This document shows positions 1-7,482 of a stretch of 35,835 nt of DNA, piece after piece; the first letter of the stretch is position 1; every line of letters starts with the position of its first letter. The translations under genes and the position numbers were made by a program. A model generated the notes under the pieces. It did no database searches. It saw only the letters and a program-made list of their open reading frames with translations, and was not told the DNA's origin. This stretch comes from Candidatus Hydrogenedentota bacterium (GTDB lineage: Bacteria > Hydrogenedentota > Hydrogenedentia > Hydrogenedentales > CAITNO01): contig JAAYBR010000105.1 of the NCBI GenBank assembly GCA_012730045.1, positions 1 through 35,835 of the forward strand. The letters run 5' to 3'.

Positions 1-30
1 GAGCGAAGCGACTGAAGCAACCTCGTTCTC
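1..30. repeat. Fragment of a dispersed intergenic repeat at the window edge
   Basis: The first 30 bases match, in reverse complement and with a 3-base insertion, the repeat at 21190-21218. The shared core reads GCAACCTCGTTC next to a GAGCGAAGCG box. The unit is probably cut by the window edge, so its full extent is unknown. It lies just downstream of the photolyase gene. Confidence 0.55.
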
Positions 31-73
31 GCCCCGGCTTCGGTTCTCATGACGTCTTATCCGCTCAGAGCAT

Positions 74-1510
74 TCAGCGGCGTGTGAGGTGCGCATGCGC
101 CGCCAGCGCGCGGTCCCGGGCGGCGGCATGGTCCACGACCGGGTGCGGCCAAGTTCGGCCAAGTGTCACCCCGGCGGCGCGCAGCGTCTCCGCCGGGGCC
201 TCCCAGGGACGGTAAATCCAGCGGTTCTCAAGCCCCGCCAGCTCCGGCGCCCACCGCCGGACATACGCGCCGTCCGGGTCAAACTTCATCCCCTGGAGGA
301 CCGGGTTGAACACGCGGAAGTAGGGGGCGGCGTCGGGGCCGCAGCCCGACGTCCACTGCCAGCCCAGCGTGTTGTTCGCCGCGTCCGCGTCCACCAGCGT
401 GTCGAGGAACCACGCCGCGCCCGTCTGCCACGGGAGCAGCAGGTCCTTCACGAGGAACGAGGCCACAATCATGCGGACCCGGTTGTGCATCCAGCCGGTG
501 CGCCACAGCTCGCGCATGCCCGCATCCACAATCGGGTAGCCGGTGCGGCCGCGCCGCCAGGCTTCGGCGGCGTCCGGGTCGTCGCGCCAGGGAAAGGCCG
601 CGAAGGTCTCCCGCAGGGGGGCGGTCTCGGTGCGCGGGAAGTGGAACAGCATGTGGTGGCCGAAATCGCGCCAGTAGAGCTGGCGGATCCAGGCCTCGGC
701 GGCGGACTCGGCACCCCCGCGCGCGGCGGCGCGCGCCGCCAGTTCATGGACAATGCGCCGCCCGCTGATTTCGCCGAAGTGCAGGTGCGGCGACAGGCGC
801 GAGGTGCCCTCCACACCCGGCAGGTCGCGGGCCGTGGGATATTCGGAAAGGGCACCGTCGGCAAAATCCGCCAACGCTTGCGCCGCCCCCGCTTCGCCGG
901 GGCGCCACGCCTCCCGGAACCCCGCCGCCCAGTCGGGTGTCGGCAGGAGTCCCAGGTCTTCAACGGCGAGGGAGGCGGGCCAGGTGTCCGGCGCGGGGAT
1001 GCGCGCGGGGGCGGGCAGGGGAGGGGAGGGGGCCTGCGCGGACGCGGATTTCCAGAACGGCGTGAACACCTGGAACGGCCCGCCGGACTTGGTCAGGGTC
1101 GTCTCGGGGTCCGCCAGCAGGTTCGGGGCGCAGGCGTGGCACCGGGCACCCAGCGTCTCCAGCGCCTCCCGGACGCGCGCCTCGTCCCGCCGCGCGGACG
1201 GTTCCACTTTCCGCTCCCATCCCACGGACCCCGCGCCGGTCCTGCGCGCCAGTTCCTCCAGCACATGGGCCGGATCCCCGCGCCGCAGCACCAGCCGCGA
1301 CCCGCGCGCGCGCAGAGCCGCGTCCAGGCGCTCCAGCGAATGATGCAGCCACCAGCGGGATGCCGCGCCCGGCGCGCAGGGGGATAGGTCCGCGTCGGGA
1401 TGGATGAACACCGGAAGCACCGCGCCGCCCGCCCGGCAGGCCTCCGCCAGCGCCGGGTGGTCGTCCAGCCGGAGGTCATTGCGCAGCCACACGATCGCGG
1501 GGGAACCCAT
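74..1510 (-). CDS. phrB: Deoxyribodipyrimidine photolyase (class I cryptochrome/photolyase family)
   Basis: Predicted 478-residue flavoprotein that splits UV-induced pyrimidine dimers in DNA using blue light. The N-terminus (IVWLRNDLRLDDHPAL) is the start of the photolyase antenna domain. The C-terminal FAD domain shows TGYPIVDAGMREL, GWMHNR and DADAANNTLGWQW, the most conserved blocks of the family. Length is normal for class I CPD photolyases. The frame stays open upstream to 1624, but that part reads through an intergenic repeat. The ATG at 1510 has an AAGGAAG ribosome site eight bases upstream and starts right at the conserved N-terminal strand. It lies 225 bases downstream of the GH1-like gene on the same strand, so cotranscription is possible but repeats intervene. 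CPD versus 6-4 specificity cannot be told by eye. Confidence 0.93.
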   Translation of the reverse strand: MGSPAIVWLRNDLRLDDHPALAEACRAGGAVLPVFIHPDADLSPCAPGAASRWWLHHSLERLDAALRARGSRLVLRRGDPAHVLEELARRTGAGSVGWERKVEPSARRDEARVREALETLGARCHACAPNLLADPETTLTKSGGPFQVFTPFWKSASAQAPSPPLPAPARIPAPDTWPASLAVEDLGLLPTPDWAAGFREAWRPGEAGAAQALADFADGALSEYPTARDLPGVEGTSRLSPHLHFGEISGRRIVHELAARAAARGGAESAAEAWIRQLYWRDFGHHMLFHFPRTETAPLRETFAAFPWRDDPDAAEAWRRGRTGYPIVDAGMRELWRTGWMHNRVRMIVASFLVKDLLLPWQTGAAWFLDTLVDADAANNTLGWQWTSGCGPDAAPYFRVFNPVLQGMKFDPDGAYVRRWAPELAGLENRWIYRPWEAPAETLRAAGVTLGRTWPHPVVDHAAARDRALAAHAHLTRR

Positions 1511-1550
1511 TTGTCTGACTTCCTTTGGAGAGACCGATAACAAGGGAAGA

Positions 1551-1619
1551 ACATGGGCAGGATGCCCATGCCACCTCAAAGAGCCGGCCGGGAGGTGGCA
1601 CGGGCTTCCAGCCCGTGTC
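1551..1619. repeat. Cloverleaf-like palindromic repeat, copy 1
   Basis: Compact unit with three nested inverted repeats: CATGGGCA-gga-TGCCCATG (8-bp stem, 3-base loop), CACGGGCT-tcc-AGCCCGTG (8-bp stem, 3-base loop), and an outer pair TGCCACCTC / GAGGTGGCA joining the two hairpins. Copy 2 follows at 1641. It lies between the GH1-like gene and the photolyase gene. The structure resembles REP/BIME-type elements; no transposase gene is nearby. Confidence 0.85.
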
Positions 1620-1640
1620 TTCATCTCACTCGTGACCCGA

Positions 1641-1710
1641 ACATGGGCAGGATGCCCATGCCACTTCAGGAAGACCGTCAGGGAGGTGGCACGGGCTTCC
1701 AGCCCGTGTT
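1641..1710. repeat. Cloverleaf-like palindromic repeat, copy 2
   Basis: Second copy of the unit at 1551-1619, in direct orientation, 21 bases further on. Both hairpins are conserved exactly, while the spacer between them differs in sequence. That pattern points to conservation of the stems rather than of the whole sequence. Confidence 0.85.
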
Positions 1711-1735
1711 CTTGTCTTCTTCTAACACCCCGGCC

Positions 1736-3037
1736 TCAGCCCCGCATTTCCCCGCCGCAATACCTTGCCACCGTGCCGGGGCGGATTTCCCCGTGCTCCG
1801 CGATGTCGCCGAGGAAATAGGCCGTGGTGTTCGGGGTCCGGGCCATCGTGTCCCGGTTCACATGCAGGAGCCCCCCGCCCGTGGTGAACCCTTTCTCCCA
1901 GGCAAACCCGTCGAGCAGGGGCTGTGGAAAAAAGCCTTCGACACCCAGCGGCGGCTCCTCCGCCGCGCGGCGCAGGATACGCTCCAGATGGTCCCGGAGC
2001 CGCGTGCACCGGGTGGGGCCTTCACCCCCGGCACCCGGGATACCCGTCACGAGCACCGGCACACCGTGCGCGGCCATCGCCACCAACGCCCGCTCAAACC
2101 CGTCCGCGTCCGCCGGGGCGTCCTCCAGGCACAGCGAGAACCCCGCGCCGTGCCGCCCGACCTTGGCGTGGGAGAACCGCGCCGCCCCCGGGCTGAACCC
2201 GGCGCGCACCGCGCCGCCCCAGGAAAACGCGATGAAGTCAGGCTTTCCGCCCTCCTCCCGCGCCGCCGCCTCGAAGAACGCGTGGTTCAGCCGGTGGCGC
2301 AGGCGTTCGGCGGCCCGCCAGTCCCAGGGGCTGTCCGGGTCCCACGGATCCACCTCGAAGGCCCGCACCGACGCGCCGACCCGCGCGTCCGGCCGCAGGG
2401 CGCGCAGGATGCGCGCCGCCGCGCCGTGGGCCGCCGCGAGATGCCGGCGGATCGTCTCCGGGGCGCGGCGTCCGCGCGCGCGCCCGGGCCACACGCCCTC
2501 CGCCTGCGACCGCGTGATCCAGTGCTCCGGCTCCACCACGGGCACCCAGTCGCGGCACAGGGGCGCCAGCGCCTCCAGCGCCGTCCGCGCATAGGCCTCA
2601 AACCGTGCCGCCGCCCGCGCGCCCGCCCAGCCGCCCTCCTCCGCGAACCAGCGCGGCGCGGCCACCTCGTGCAGCGCCGCCACGGGCGTCAGACCCAGGT
2701 CCCGCATCCCGGCGAAAACTTCCGCGTAATGTGCCAGCGCCGCCGCGTCCACCGTGTCAGGCTCGGGACACACCCGCGCCCACGACAGGCTGACAAAAAC
2801 AGCGTTCAGCCCCAGCCTCCGCGCCAGGGCGAAATCCGCCCCGTGCCGGTTCCAATGGTCCGCGGCGGTCTCCGAGGTGGACCCGTCCGCGATCCGCTTC
2901 GGACGCTGCTCCCACCGCCACCAGTCGCTGTGGAAATCCCCCCCCTCCGTCTGGTGCGCCCCCACCGTCGCGCCGATGAGAAAACCCTCCGGCAGTTTCG
3001 GGCCCTCCTGCGGCTCCTGGGTGCGGCGGTGTTTCAT
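1736..3037 (-). CDS. GH1-like (beta-glucosidase fold) protein lacking the catalytic nucleophile
   Basis: 433-residue protein that follows the family 1 glycoside hydrolase plan from end to end: substrate-site start GAHQTEGG (residues 26-33), AADHWNRHGAD, SLSWARVCPE, and the C-terminal LLDGFAWEKGF and RTPNTTAYFL blocks. The acid/base region reads VPVVEPEHW, so the glutamate (E169) is kept but the usual Asn before it is Val. Where the family has the nucleophile in a TENG motif, this protein reads LVTGIPGAGG (329-338), with no glutamate. No signal peptide is seen, so it is probably cytoplasmic. The start overlaps the stop of the upstream membrane-protein gene as ATGA, which indicates translational coupling. 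Family assignment is firm. Hydrolase activity is doubtful: it could be a lectin-like or regulatory pseudoenzyme, or use another residue. Confidence 0.82.
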   Translation of the reverse strand: MKHRRTQEPQEGPKLPEGFLIGATVGAHQTEGGDFHSDWWRWEQRPKRIADGSTSETAADHWNRHGADFALARRLGLNAVFVSLSWARVCPEPDTVDAAALAHYAEVFAGMRDLGLTPVAALHEVAAPRWFAEEGGWAGARAAARFEAYARTALEALAPLCRDWVPVVEPEHWITRSQAEGVWPGRARGRRAPETIRRHLAAAHGAAARILRALRPDARVGASVRAFEVDPWDPDSPWDWRAAERLRHRLNHAFFEAAAREEGGKPDFIAFSWGGAVRAGFSPGAARFSHAKVGRHGAGFSLCLEDAPADADGFERALVAMAAHGVPVLVTGIPGAGGEGPTRCTRLRDHLERILRRAAEEPPLGVEGFFPQPLLDGFAWEKGFTTGGGLLHVNRDTMARTPNTTAYFLGDIAEHGEIRPGTVARYCGGEMRG

Positions 3038-3789
3038 GCGTCATTCTCTGCGGCGGCGGGAGACTTGCGGTCGCGCAAGGCATAGAAGGTCCAGCAGAGC
3101 AGGATCGGCCCCCAGAAGACAATGATCGGCCACCCTTCGCGAAGGAGAACACCCGACCAGATTGCATGGGCACGTTCGTCAAGCACACCTGACGTAATGC
3201 CTTTCTCAACAACCCCGCGGAGGGCCAAGCACTTTTGGGTGACTGCGAGGACTTCAATCAGCGAGAAGACCCCGTAAAAAATGCCCACCTTGGAGAATTT
3301 TGGCAGCAACATCCATAGGAGAGGGATCATGCCAGCGAAGGCGGCCTCCGAAGCAAAACGGGCCGTCAACTCTATCCAACTCACATCGAAGTCCGGCGGG
3401 TAGCTGATGGTTCCACCTAAGAAGCGATACAAAAGGCGGGCAAGAGAAAACACGCCCACAATTGTGAACCCGGTCCATGAACGATTGTGTCGGTTGAATG
3501 ATTTTGGCGGGCCTGTCACCTCCGGAGAGGGAGCGTCGTTCTGAGCCAAGGAGACGCGTTGGGAGGTGTCCGACGTCTGTCGGAAGTTCCATGGGAAGAA
3601 CGGGGCAACGTAGTTCCGAACATACCACACAACCGCGACCACGGTGAAGAAGAACATGAATGCCGCCAAGATCGTGTCTTTCTCCAGACCAAAGCGGCGC
3701 ATGACATAGACTGCCAGCGGGGAAAGAACGACGATCCCTATGCCCACATAGACCTTGATGAAGTAGCCCCGCCATTCCTTTTCGAGCAC
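3034..3789 (-). CDS. Polytopic membrane protein of unknown function
   Basis: 251-residue protein that I do not recognise. About six hydrophobic segments are visible, near residues 10-30, 39-60, 107-124, 147-165, 167-185 and 217-240, with a hydrophilic loop of about 40 residues between the second and third. The start is a GTG at 3789, preceded by a strong purine-rich site (GGAGAAGGAAGG) about six bases upstream. Its stop overlaps the GH1-like start by four bases, so the two form an operon. G+C is visibly lower than in the neighbours, and codon choice is more relaxed (many A/T third positions), which hints at more recent acquisition. No catalytic motif is evident. Confidence 0.75.
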   Translation of the reverse strand: MLEKEWRGYFIKVYVGIGIVVLSPLAVYVMRRFGLEKDTILAAFMFFFTVVAVVWYVRNYVAPFFPWNFRQTSDTSQRVSLAQNDAPSPEVTGPPKSFNRHNRSWTGFTIVGVFSLARLLYRFLGGTISYPPDFDVSWIELTARFASEAAFAGMIPLLWMLLPKFSKVGIFYGVFSLIEVLAVTQKCLALRGVVEKGITSGVLDERAHAIWSGVLLREGWPIIVFWGPILLCWTFYALRDRKSPAAAENDA

Positions 3790-3999
3790 TCGAGCCTTCC
3801 TTCTCCTGTTTCTTTGCCGGCATCAGGACATCCCGCCGGTCTCCACCGAGCAAGAGCATACCACCCTTTGCTTCGTGTTTGGAAAGACGCGATCAGCCAG
3901 GGCATCGCACCAAAGTGCCCCCCGGGAAGGGCCTGCGAGCAACATGACCGTCCCTGTGGTCCGTGACTTGGTTCTTGTTGTCCCGAAGGGACATCCGCC

Positions 4000-4090
4000 T
4001 ATAGCCCAGGCCAGGCCGCCGCCCGAAGGGCCAGGCCTGCCCTGGGGAGCAGGCACCCCAAAAAAGGTGCCCTGAAAGGGCAGCCGAAAT
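4000..4090 (+). repeat. Long hairpin repeat, copy A
   Basis: A nearly perfect stem begins with CCCAGGCCAGGCC and closes with GGCCTGCCCTGGG (one mismatch). A GCCC-gaa-GGGC hairpin sits at its tip. A second hairpin, TGCCCT-gaa-AGGGCA, follows. Copy B at 4206-4296 is the same unit in inverted orientation. Confidence 0.8.
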
Positions 4091-4205
4091 TCCTGTTTCG
4101 AAAGAAGACGGAGCAGATGGAATGCCTTCAGCACGGAACCACGACGTGCAGGTCTTCTTCGTGGCGCAGGCGTCCCGCCTGCCTTGTCTTTGGGCACCCG
4201 CCACA

Positions 4206-4296
4206 ATTTCGGCTGCCCTTTCAGGGCATGATCTGCTCTGGCCCGGACAACCCAGGGCAGGCCTGGCCCTTCGGGCGGCGGCCTGGCCTGGGCTAT
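4206..4296 (-). repeat. Long hairpin repeat, copy B (inverted relative to copy A)
   Basis: Reverse complement of copy A over almost the whole unit. It keeps the TGCCCT-ttc-AGGGCA hairpin and the CCAGGCC-rich stem, while the spacer between the two hairpins differs. Copies A and B face each other across 115 bases, so the region could fold as one very large hairpin. Confidence 0.8.
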
Positions 4297-4302
4297 ATTC
4301 GG

Positions 4303-4319
4303 CAACGCTTTCAGCGTTG
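4303..4319. repeat. Short REP-like hairpin
   Basis: Perfect inverted repeat CAACGC-tttca-GCGTTG, directly adjoining copy B. No T-run follows on either strand, so it is not an obvious intrinsic terminator. Confidence 0.6.
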
Positions 4320-4447
4320 AAGACATCGTGGAAAGGCAATGAACGGACTCCTTCCGGAAAGGACTCACGGATGTTGGTGCGATTGCCCTACCCGATCAGC
4401 AAGAAGACTTCTCACGACAATAGCGGAAGTGCGGCATCCGGAGGCCG

Positions 4448-4456
4448 TGCTATCAT
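4448..4456 (+). promoter_or_regulatory. Candidate extended -10 promoter for dprA
   Basis: TGCTATCAT fits an extended -10 element (TGnTATAAT, one mismatch in the hexamer). No convincing -35 hexamer is seen. Transcription would begin near 4463, which favours the dprA start at 4497 over the ATG at 4455 that lies inside this box. Confidence 0.45.
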
Positions 4457-4496
4457 GTGCGCGCGGGAGGTGGTCTCCCAGAGGCACGGCACGCTC

Positions 4497-5456
4497 ATGG
4501 CCCGGTGCGACACACCCTTGACGCGGATTACCTCCGCGCCGCTTGTTCTCCTGCTGCTTCAGCAGCCGGGGCTGGGGATCCGTTCGGCGAACCGGCTGCT
4601 GGACGTGTTTGGGGGGGACCCGGCGCGGTGGCGGCCTTTGGCGGGGTGGCCGATTGCGCGGGTGCTGGCGGCGCATCCGATGCTCACGCCGCACCAGGCG
4701 GAGTGGGTCGCACAGATGCCCTGGGCCGAGTGGGCGGCGTGCGAGGAGGGGCTGCGGAAGGCGGAGGCGGACGGGGTGCGCGCCGTGTGCCGGGGGCAGG
4801 AGGGGTATCCGGAGGCGTTTGAACCATGCCTCGGCGCGGACGCTCCGCCGCTGCTGTATCACACGGGTGATCTCGCGCTGGCATCTGCGGTGGCCGGGGC
4901 CGTGGTGGGCACGCGCTCGCCGAGCCGCACCGGCCTGCGCGCGGCGGGCCGCTGCGCGGCGTCGTTGGTGCGCGGGGGGGCGGTGGTGGTGAGCGGCGCG
5001 GCGGCGGGGGTGGACACGGCGGCGCACGAGACGGCTCTTCGCAACGGCGGCCGGTCGGTGGCCCTGTTTCCCCAGGGGCTCCTCACGCTGGCCCCGTGCG
5101 ACGCGTGGCGGGAGGCGGTGGCGGAGGGACGCCTGCTGCTGCTGAGCGAGTGCCCCCCCCACACGGGATGGCAGACCCATGCGGCCGTCGCGCGAAACCG
5201 CCTCATCGCCGCGCTGGCGCGGGTGGTCTGCGTGGTGGAGCCGCGCAAGATGGGCGGCAGCATCCAGACGGCGCGCCACGCGGCGGCGCAGGGCCGGGCC
5301 GTGTTCGGCGCGGGCCACACGCGGCTGCCCCAGGCCGTGCGGTCGCTGTTCCGTCCCCTGCCGGAAGACGATGCGGCATTGGACGCCGCGCTGGGCGCGG
5401 AACTGGAGAAACCGGTTGTTCCGTCCGCCGCCGGCGCGGGGGACAAACTTTTTTAA
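4497..5456 (+). CDS. dprA: DNA-processing protein DprA/Smf
   Basis: 319-residue protein expected to bind incoming single-stranded DNA and load RecA during natural transformation. The N-terminus has a helix-hairpin-helix-like segment (LLLQQPGLGIRSANRLLDVFGG). The Rossmann-like DprA core follows: VVGTRSPSRTG, VVSGAAAGVDTAAH, then LLSECPP, ARNRLIAALA and VVEPRKMGGSIQTARHA. These match the family's GTR, SG.A.G.D..AH and RNRxI blocks. A C-terminal winged-helix domain is not evident. The frame is open back to 4122, but that part is repeat sequence. An ATG at 4455 preceded by GGAG is an alternative, but it lies within the likely -10 box. No other competence gene is in the window. A terminator overlaps the 3' end. 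Confidence 0.9.
   Translation: MARCDTPLTRITSAPLVLLLLQQPGLGIRSANRLLDVFGGDPARWRPLAGWPIARVLAAHPMLTPHQAEWVAQMPWAEWAACEEGLRKAEADGVRAVCRGQEGYPEAFEPCLGADAPPLLYHTGDLALASAVAGAVVGTRSPSRTGLRAAGRCAASLVRGGAVVVSGAAAGVDTAAHETALRNGGRSVALFPQGLLTLAPCDAWREAVAEGRLLLLSECPPHTGWQTHAAVARNRLIAALARVVCVVEPRKMGGSIQTARHAAAQGRAVFGAGHTRLPQAVRSLFRPLPEDDAALDAALGAELEKPVVPSAAGAGDKLF
5423..5454 (+). terminator. Intrinsic terminator overlapping the dprA 3' end
   Basis: Nine-base arms GTCCGCCGC and GCGGGGGAC (one mismatch) around a CGGC loop, followed four bases later by six Ts. The last T is the first base of the dprA TAA stop codon. Confidence 0.6.
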
Positions 5457-5500
5457 CGCCAAGGCGCCAAGACGCAAAGGGAGGGACGCGCTCCCCGCTT

Positions 5501-5592
5501 CCGTCACCCCCGCGCAGGCGGGGGTCCATGCCTTCAATACGCGGCGCAACCCATAGCCACAAGATGGGTTCCCGCTTTCGCGGGAATGACGG
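5501..5592. repeat. MITE-like element with terminal inverted repeats
   Basis: A 92-base unit bounded by CCGTCA on the left and TGACGG on the right. Each end carries its own hairpin (CCCCCGC-gca-GGCGGGGG on the left, TTCCCGC-ttt-cGCGGGAA on the right), and the two ends align as imperfect inverted repeats of about 30 bases. It sits between dprA and the clan GH-A gene. The stretch just before it (about 5454-5480) contains a separate GCCAAGGCGCCAAGACGC direct motif. Confidence 0.8.
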
Positions 5593-5667
5593 ACAAGGGA
5601 CGGAAACCGAAGCGCGCTCTGACACGGTCTTCACACAGACCCAAAGCAACGGACAAGGAACCCGAAA

Positions 5668-7422
5668 ATGACCCTCCTCCCCATAATGATCCTCCTTGCG
5701 CAGGGCGCCGTCACTTTGACGAACCCCGACTTTGCGGCCGGGCTGGAGGGGTGGCAGGTGCCCGCCGCCGAGGGGGTGACCGTGGAGGCGGTTCGGGACC
5801 AGGAGCGTCCGGCGGTCCGGGTGGCTGTCGCCGATCCGGCCCCCAAGGGCTGGTGGATCGTGTCGCAGGCGTTTCCGGTCACCCCCGGCGATGCGGCGCT
5901 CGGTGAGGCGGACGCGCGCCCGGTGGCGGTGCGCGACGGCGCGGGGGCCTATCTGACCATCGAGTATCTGGGGGCGGACGGCAAACGGGTGTCCGTGGAG
6001 CAGACGGAGATGCCCCCCGCCGACGGGCTGACCACGCGGCTGCGGGTGCTCTCCATCGCTCCGGAGGGCGCGGCCACGGGGAAGTTTTGCCTGGTCTTCA
6101 ACGGTTTCGGCGAGGCCTTCTTCTCCAAGGCGGCCCTCAGCGTGAGCCCGCCGCCGCCGCCCCCGGCGAATGACGGGCCCGTGACGGTGCGCGTGACGGA
6201 CCAGACGGCCTGCGCGTCGCTCATAGGCTTCGGCGCGGAGGACGACGGGTGGTTCTACAACGCGGACAACCGCGCCAAAGGGGTGACGGAGGAGGACTGC
6301 CGGCTGCACGATGAACGCGTCGCCTGGATGGAGCCGGACTGGGTGCGCATGTTCTTCTGGTACCCCGACTGGAACCCGTCGGGGGACTGGGAAACCTTCG
6401 ACTTCGAGACGGACAACCTGCGCAGCCACCACCGCGCGCTGGACCTGTACCAACGGCTGGGCGCTCAGGTGAACGTGGTCGGCGTGGAGTGGGGCGTGAA
6501 GGACCCCTTCGGCGACCCGGCGAAACTCGCCCATGCCGTCGGCGCGCTCATGGAGCACCTCATCAGGGACCGGGGCTACACCTGCGTGCGCTCGTGGACC
6601 CTCACCAACGAGCCCAACGGCCACTTCATTCACTCCGGGTACGACTTCGCGCGGTTCCGCGACATCCATCTCGCCGTGCGCGCGGAGTTTCAGCGGCGCG
6701 GCCTGGACGTCTCCGTTGTCGGCTCCGACGACACGGGGGGCTTCGCGTTCTTCTCCCGCTGCGTGAACGACCCCGGTTACTTCGGCGCGGCGGACTACTT
6801 CGTGTCCCACCGCTACCTCCAGCATTCCAGCCGCCGCATGATGTCCGTCTTCCTCGACGAGCGCCTCGCACTGCTGCGGGAGAAGGCGCCGGAGAAGCCC
6901 TTCGTCGTGGGCGAGTTCGGGTTTCAGGACAAGCGGTCGGGCACGCTGGAAAACCCGCTCATGGAGGAGTACGACTACGCCCTGTGGACCGCGGCCTTCG
7001 TCATCGAGGGGCTGAACAAGGGCGTGGCCGGGTTCTCCGTCTGGTGCCTCTGCGAGATGTACTACCCCGGCAATGGGTTCATGAACTACGGCCTGTGGAA
7101 CTTCAAGGACGACGGCTTCCGCACGCGGCCCGTCTACCACGCGTGGGCGCCCTTCAGCCGCCTCACCCGCCGGGGCGACGCCGTGCGCCGCTGCGAGGCC
7201 TCGCCCGCCGGGCGCGTCACCGCCGCCCACGCCGGGGACACGCTCTTCTGGGTCAACGAGTCCGATGTTCCCGCCGAGGTGATCATTGAAGGCGCGTCGC
7301 CCAAGACCGTCCGCATTATGACCGAGGACACCCTGGCGGGCGACCGCGACTGCGGCAGCGAAGCGCCCCTGGAAAACAACCGCTTCACCGCACCCCCGCG
7401 CAGTTTCGGCTACGCGCGCTGA
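5668..7422 (+). CDS. Exported clan GH-A glycoside hydrolase with N-terminal carbohydrate-binding-like domain
   Basis: 584-residue protein. A short hydrophobic N-terminus (MTLLPIMILLAQGA) probably acts as a signal peptide. Residues about 15-160 look like a CBM4/16-type beta-sandwich (NPDFAAGLEGWQV, ending in FCLVFNGFGEAFF), then a poly-proline linker. The catalytic TIM barrel (about 180-500) has WTLTNEPNGHF with likely acid/base E315 and PFVVGEFGF with likely nucleophile E416, the strand 4 and strand 7 glutamates of clan GH-A retaining enzymes. A small beta domain closes the C-terminus. Which GH family (GH5, 30, 39, 79 or other) I cannot say, so the substrate is unknown. Start: ATG with AAGGAA upstream. 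It converges on the sulfatase gene, 60 bases away. Confidence 0.82.
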   Translation: MTLLPIMILLAQGAVTLTNPDFAAGLEGWQVPAAEGVTVEAVRDQERPAVRVAVADPAPKGWWIVSQAFPVTPGDAALGEADARPVAVRDGAGAYLTIEYLGADGKRVSVEQTEMPPADGLTTRLRVLSIAPEGAATGKFCLVFNGFGEAFFSKAALSVSPPPPPPANDGPVTVRVTDQTACASLIGFGAEDDGWFYNADNRAKGVTEEDCRLHDERVAWMEPDWVRMFFWYPDWNPSGDWETFDFETDNLRSHHRALDLYQRLGAQVNVVGVEWGVKDPFGDPAKLAHAVGALMEHLIRDRGYTCVRSWTLTNEPNGHFIHSGYDFARFRDIHLAVRAEFQRRGLDVSVVGSDDTGGFAFFSRCVNDPGYFGAADYFVSHRYLQHSSRRMMSVFLDERLALLREKAPEKPFVVGEFGFQDKRSGTLENPLMEEYDYALWTAAFVIEGLNKGVAGFSVWCLCEMYYPGNGFMNYGLWNFKDDGFRTRPVYHAWAPFSRLTRRGDAVRRCEASPAGRVTAAHAGDTLFWVNESDVPAEVIIEGASPKTVRIMTEDTLAGDRDCGSEAPLENNRFTAPPRSFGYAR

Positions 7423-7482
7423 GGGAGAGAAAGCACCTGCCCGGTGTTCGGCTGCGAAACAGCATGCCACCCCCCGAAAGGG

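Larger units (their letters stand above)
3790..4447. other. Gene-free stretch filled with palindromic repeats
   Basis: No convincing gene lies here. Open frames crossing it (for example an upstream extension of the dprA frame) are repeat-derived and low in conserved content. The stretch holds a mosaic of hairpins: TGTCCC-gaa-GGGACA (3979-3993), two inverted long copies (4000-4090 and 4206-4296), a REP-like hairpin (4303-4319) and a near-palindrome TCCTTCCGGAAAGGA (about 4350). The segment between the long copies carries a further GCAGGCGTCCCGCCTGC palindrome (about 4167-4183). Confidence 0.7.

Noticed and set aside
89-1387. Long plus-strand open frame of 432 codons opposite the photolyase gene
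   Set aside because: Arg/Pro/Gly-rich translation without domains, exactly antisense to a clear photolyase; a shadow caused by high G+C.
3823-4368. Minus-strand frames with repeated PPPEGPGLPW-like peptides
   Set aside because: The peptide repetition comes from the palindromic DNA repeats A and B, not from a protein; no ribosome site or homologous domain.
4122-4496. N-terminal extension of DprA
   Set aside because: It reads through repeat copy B and the promoter-like box; family similarity begins after 4497.
5203-7470. 755-codon minus-strand open frame opposite dprA and the GH-A hydrolase
   Set aside because: Low-complexity translation, runs through an intergenic palindrome, and opposes two clear genes.
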